A stretch of 64,000 nucleotides of DNA from Pyrinomonadaceae bacterium (GTDB taxonomy: Bacteria; Acidobacteriota; Blastocatellia; Pyrinomonadales; Pyrinomonadaceae). Where the stretch lies: positions 1-64,000 of the forward strand of contig JAIBCC010000024.1 of assembly GCA_019694395.1 (NCBI GenBank), in the 5' to 3' direction. The translations under genes were made by a program, and so were the position numbers. Of this stretch, positions 62,452-64,000 are shown one piece after another (positions within the stretch are counted from its first letter, which is position 1; each line of letters opens with the position of its first letter). The notes beneath the pieces are model-generated. The model searched no databases and was not told the origin of the DNA. It saw only the letters and a program-made list of their open reading frames with translations.

Positions 62452-63435
62452 CTAACTTGCCATCTTTAAATCCGTTAACTTCTCATTTTTATCAAACACA
62501 ATTATTGGTGCCTTCTTATCTGATAATTCTTTCCATAGAATAGTGATACTTCCATCTGTATCTCTCCTAATTACTCGAAAAACAATGGTTTTATCGGCTC
62601 TTTTAGCATATTGAAACAAATAGAGCTTTCTTTCTTCTTTTGATTTAATTTTGTCCTGCTCAGTCCAGTCTAACTTATGTCTGTCGGCTAGCTGGTAATC
62701 AATTAGCCGTAAAGCATAGGTTTGATTTTCACTGAAATTTACAACTTTTCCATAAACATATCCATCAACAGTGATTGTTTTGGCAATTTCGGTAAATTGG
62801 GCTTTAGCTTTTTGGCTTTTCTTTTCAGGCTTAAAGTCATTCAAAAACTTCATCCCATTAGAGTTTAATGAAACTGAATCTAATGGAATATCCCCCAATG
62901 GAGCCATAATAGCCTGAGAAAGAAATCCGTCGGCAACCAAACCTCCGTCCTTGAGCCGTAAATCATATAGGTCTTCAGTTCCGTGGTATTTGTAGATAAA
63001 TGAATATGACCAGCTTAAAGAAGTTGCCTGAGCACAATTGTCATTGGCATCAACTAATAACTTGTTATTACAGTCTAAGTCAGGAAAAAGCCGAAACATT
63101 CCGGTATTTTTCTGTTTTAAAAACTCACTGAATTTGGCAAGGTCTTCGGCTCGAGGCGCACGCATTAGCTCAACCCGCTCTTCTTCTTTCTTTATTTCTT
63201 CAATTTCATCTTTCGATAATTGAGGTTTATCTCTAGGAAGAAAAATTATAGGAAAACTTTTTGTTACCTCATCTACTCTACGAGTATCAAAAATTGATGG
63301 AGAAGCATGTGTTGGAGGAAATCCATTGCGATTAGTCATTTCCTGTCGCCATTTTTTATCTTGATCATCCTGACTGCTTTGTCCAAAATTAGTAACAGTC
63401 ATTATAAATACGAGCAAAACTACTATTCTTTTCAT
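62452..63435 (-). CDS. Tandem secreted family, member 4
   Basis: 327 residues, the longest full-length member. Signal peptide MKRIVVLLVFIMTVTNFGQS, long charged linker (EEIKKEEERVELM), then LAKFSEFLKQKNTGMFRLFPDLDCN, LSWSYSFIYKYHG, PLGDIPLDSVSLNSNG, TYALRLIDYQLADR and FRVIRRDTDGSITILWKELSDKKAPII. Closest by eye to the decayed copy downstream, which shares FKPE...DG(Y/F)xYGKV. Confidence 0.8.
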   Translation of the reverse strand: MKRIVVLLVFIMTVTNFGQSSQDDQDKKWRQEMTNRNGFPPTHASPSIFDTRRVDEVTKSFPIIFLPRDKPQLSKDEIEEIKKEEERVELMRAPRAEDLAKFSEFLKQKNTGMFRLFPDLDCNNKLLVDANDNCAQATSLSWSYSFIYKYHGTEDLYDLRLKDGGLVADGFLSQAIMAPLGDIPLDSVSLNSNGMKFLNDFKPEKKSQKAKAQFTEIAKTITVDGYVYGKVVNFSENQTYALRLIDYQLADRHKLDWTEQDKIKSKEERKLYLFQYAKRADKTIVFRVIRRDTDGSITILWKELSDKKAPIIVFDKNEKLTDLKMAS

Positions 63436-63524
63436 ATCAGCTCCAAGGATTAATACAGCATTTTAAGCCGTTCTAAGGTTAAGGGGTAGTAGTTAATTTG
63501 TGCCTTTTGTTGTTTTTCCAATTT

Positions 63525-64000
63525 TTACTGTTGCGAAGAATATTCCGCCTGCTCTTTTTTTGAAAGATTAATTTTTGGAGAATCTTTTCTTTGCAATTCT
63601 TTCCACAGCAGGGTTAAACTTCCATCCGAATCTTTTCTGACGATCCGAAACGCGATAATAACATCAATTCTTTTATCACCTTCGAGCAAGTTATATGCCC
63701 AAGGAAAACCCGGAATTGTTTTTGTAATACTGCCCCGATAGGCAATAGTCCGAAGAACGTAGGTTGTGTTTTCAAAAGCCGTAAAATGATTGGAATACTG
63801 GTAATTCTCAACTTTAATTCCCTGCCCCAGTTCTTTCGATTTGGCAATGATCTCGTTATTTTCTCTGGCAGATTTAAATTCAAACAAAAAATCCATTCCG
63901 GCAATGTTGGCGGAAACAGTTTCCAGCGGAATGTCTCCAAGTGCCAAAATCATTCCGTTTGAAAATACTCCATCCGTAAATAATGTGTTTTCCTTTAATC
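63525..64000 (-). CDS. Tandem secreted family, member 5 (5' end outside window)
   Basis: The frame is open from the right edge to the stop at 63525: LKENTLFTDGVFSNG then MILALGDIPLETVSANIAGM, NTTYVLRTIAYRGS and FRIVRKDSDGSLTLLWKELQRKDSPKI. At least 158 residues are seen; the signal peptide and first half lie beyond the window. The internal ATG at 63953 is not the true start, since homology to the other members continues upstream of it. Confidence 0.8.
   Translation of the reverse strand, partial: LKENTLFTDGVFSNGMILALGDIPLETVSANIAGMDFLFEFKSARENNEIIAKSKELGQGIKVENYQYSNHFTAFENTTYVLRTIAYRGSITKTIPGFPWAYNLLEGDKRIDVIIAFRIVRKDSDGSLTLLWKELQRKDSPKINLSKKEQAEYSSQQ

Overview
The window is a gene-dense, AT-rich stretch (roughly 40% G+C by eye) from a Gram-negative-type bacterium. 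An outer envelope is implied by TolC and RND efflux genes and by the two heptose-LPS genes (rfaE1/rfaE2 type). Many secreted proteins have short Sec signals ending in FAQ or SAQ. The gene set, with its many Acidobacteriota-like hypothetical and TPR proteins, suggests Acidobacteriota, perhaps Blastocatellia. That placement is inference; no rRNA or other decisive marker lies in the window.

Layout. 1-5.6 kb (minus): a tripartite RND efflux operon (DUF2892 protein, TolC, adaptor, pump; the pump runs off the left edge). 5.7-10.4 kb: a sulfide/persulfide detoxification island with a CstB-like persulfide dioxygenase-rhodanese, an ArsR-type thiol sensor, a TauE/SafE exporter, a type II sulfide:quinone oxidoreductase and, divergently, a probable 58-residue membrane selenoprotein followed by a second DUF2892 protein. 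One palindromic operator type lies in front of both DUF2892 genes, and another shared promoter motif precedes three of the sulfide genes. 10.6-13.7 kb (minus): lipase, SLBB-like protein, tiny zinc ribbon and a thioredoxin-like protein. 13.8-20.2 kb: a TetR-HlyD-ABC-permease-permease drug exporter. 20.3-33.2 kb (plus): AraC regulator, small secreted and unknown proteins, cyclophilin, Tat-exported amidase, YceH, TlpA-type thioredoxin, ATP-grasp protein, threonine aldolase, cytidylate kinase and a phosphoesterase.

33.3-34.2 kb: a tRNA-Arg(UCU) split after U34 by a group I intron that encodes a PD-(D/E)XK homing endonuclease, then tRNA-His. 34.3-37.1 kb: rfaE1, rfaE2, an unknown gene and rsmE. 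37.1-40.7 kb (minus): dcd, nurA, a zinc-ribbon membrane protein and a HAS-barrel-like protein. 40.8-44.0 kb (minus): ECF sigma factor, anti-sigma factor and two paralogous DUF4097-like surface proteins. 44.3-45.2 kb: a thioredoxin-reductase-like flavoprotein without the redox cysteines. 45.7-55.2 kb (plus): a Pil-Chp-like chemosensory cluster (929-residue TPR/acidic/receiver protein, CheW, two PilJ-like receptors, CheA hybrid kinase). 55.3-58.4 kb: two secreted TPR proteins. 58.4-64 kb (minus): an SDR enzyme and a tandem array of at least five intact or partial paralogous secreted proteins plus one decayed copy.

Repeats are a theme. Many spacers carry tracts of degenerate tandem heptanucleotides, often folded back as inverted repeats, resembling the short tandemly repeated sequences known from cyanobacteria. 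Three more complex inverted-repeat elements sit at 2.6, 10.4 and 17.8 kb. The most interesting items are the selenoprotein in the sulfide island, the operator joining RND efflux to that island, the intron-bearing tRNA-Arg, and the tandem secreted family. No CRISPR array, insertion sequence, prophage or rRNA gene was seen.
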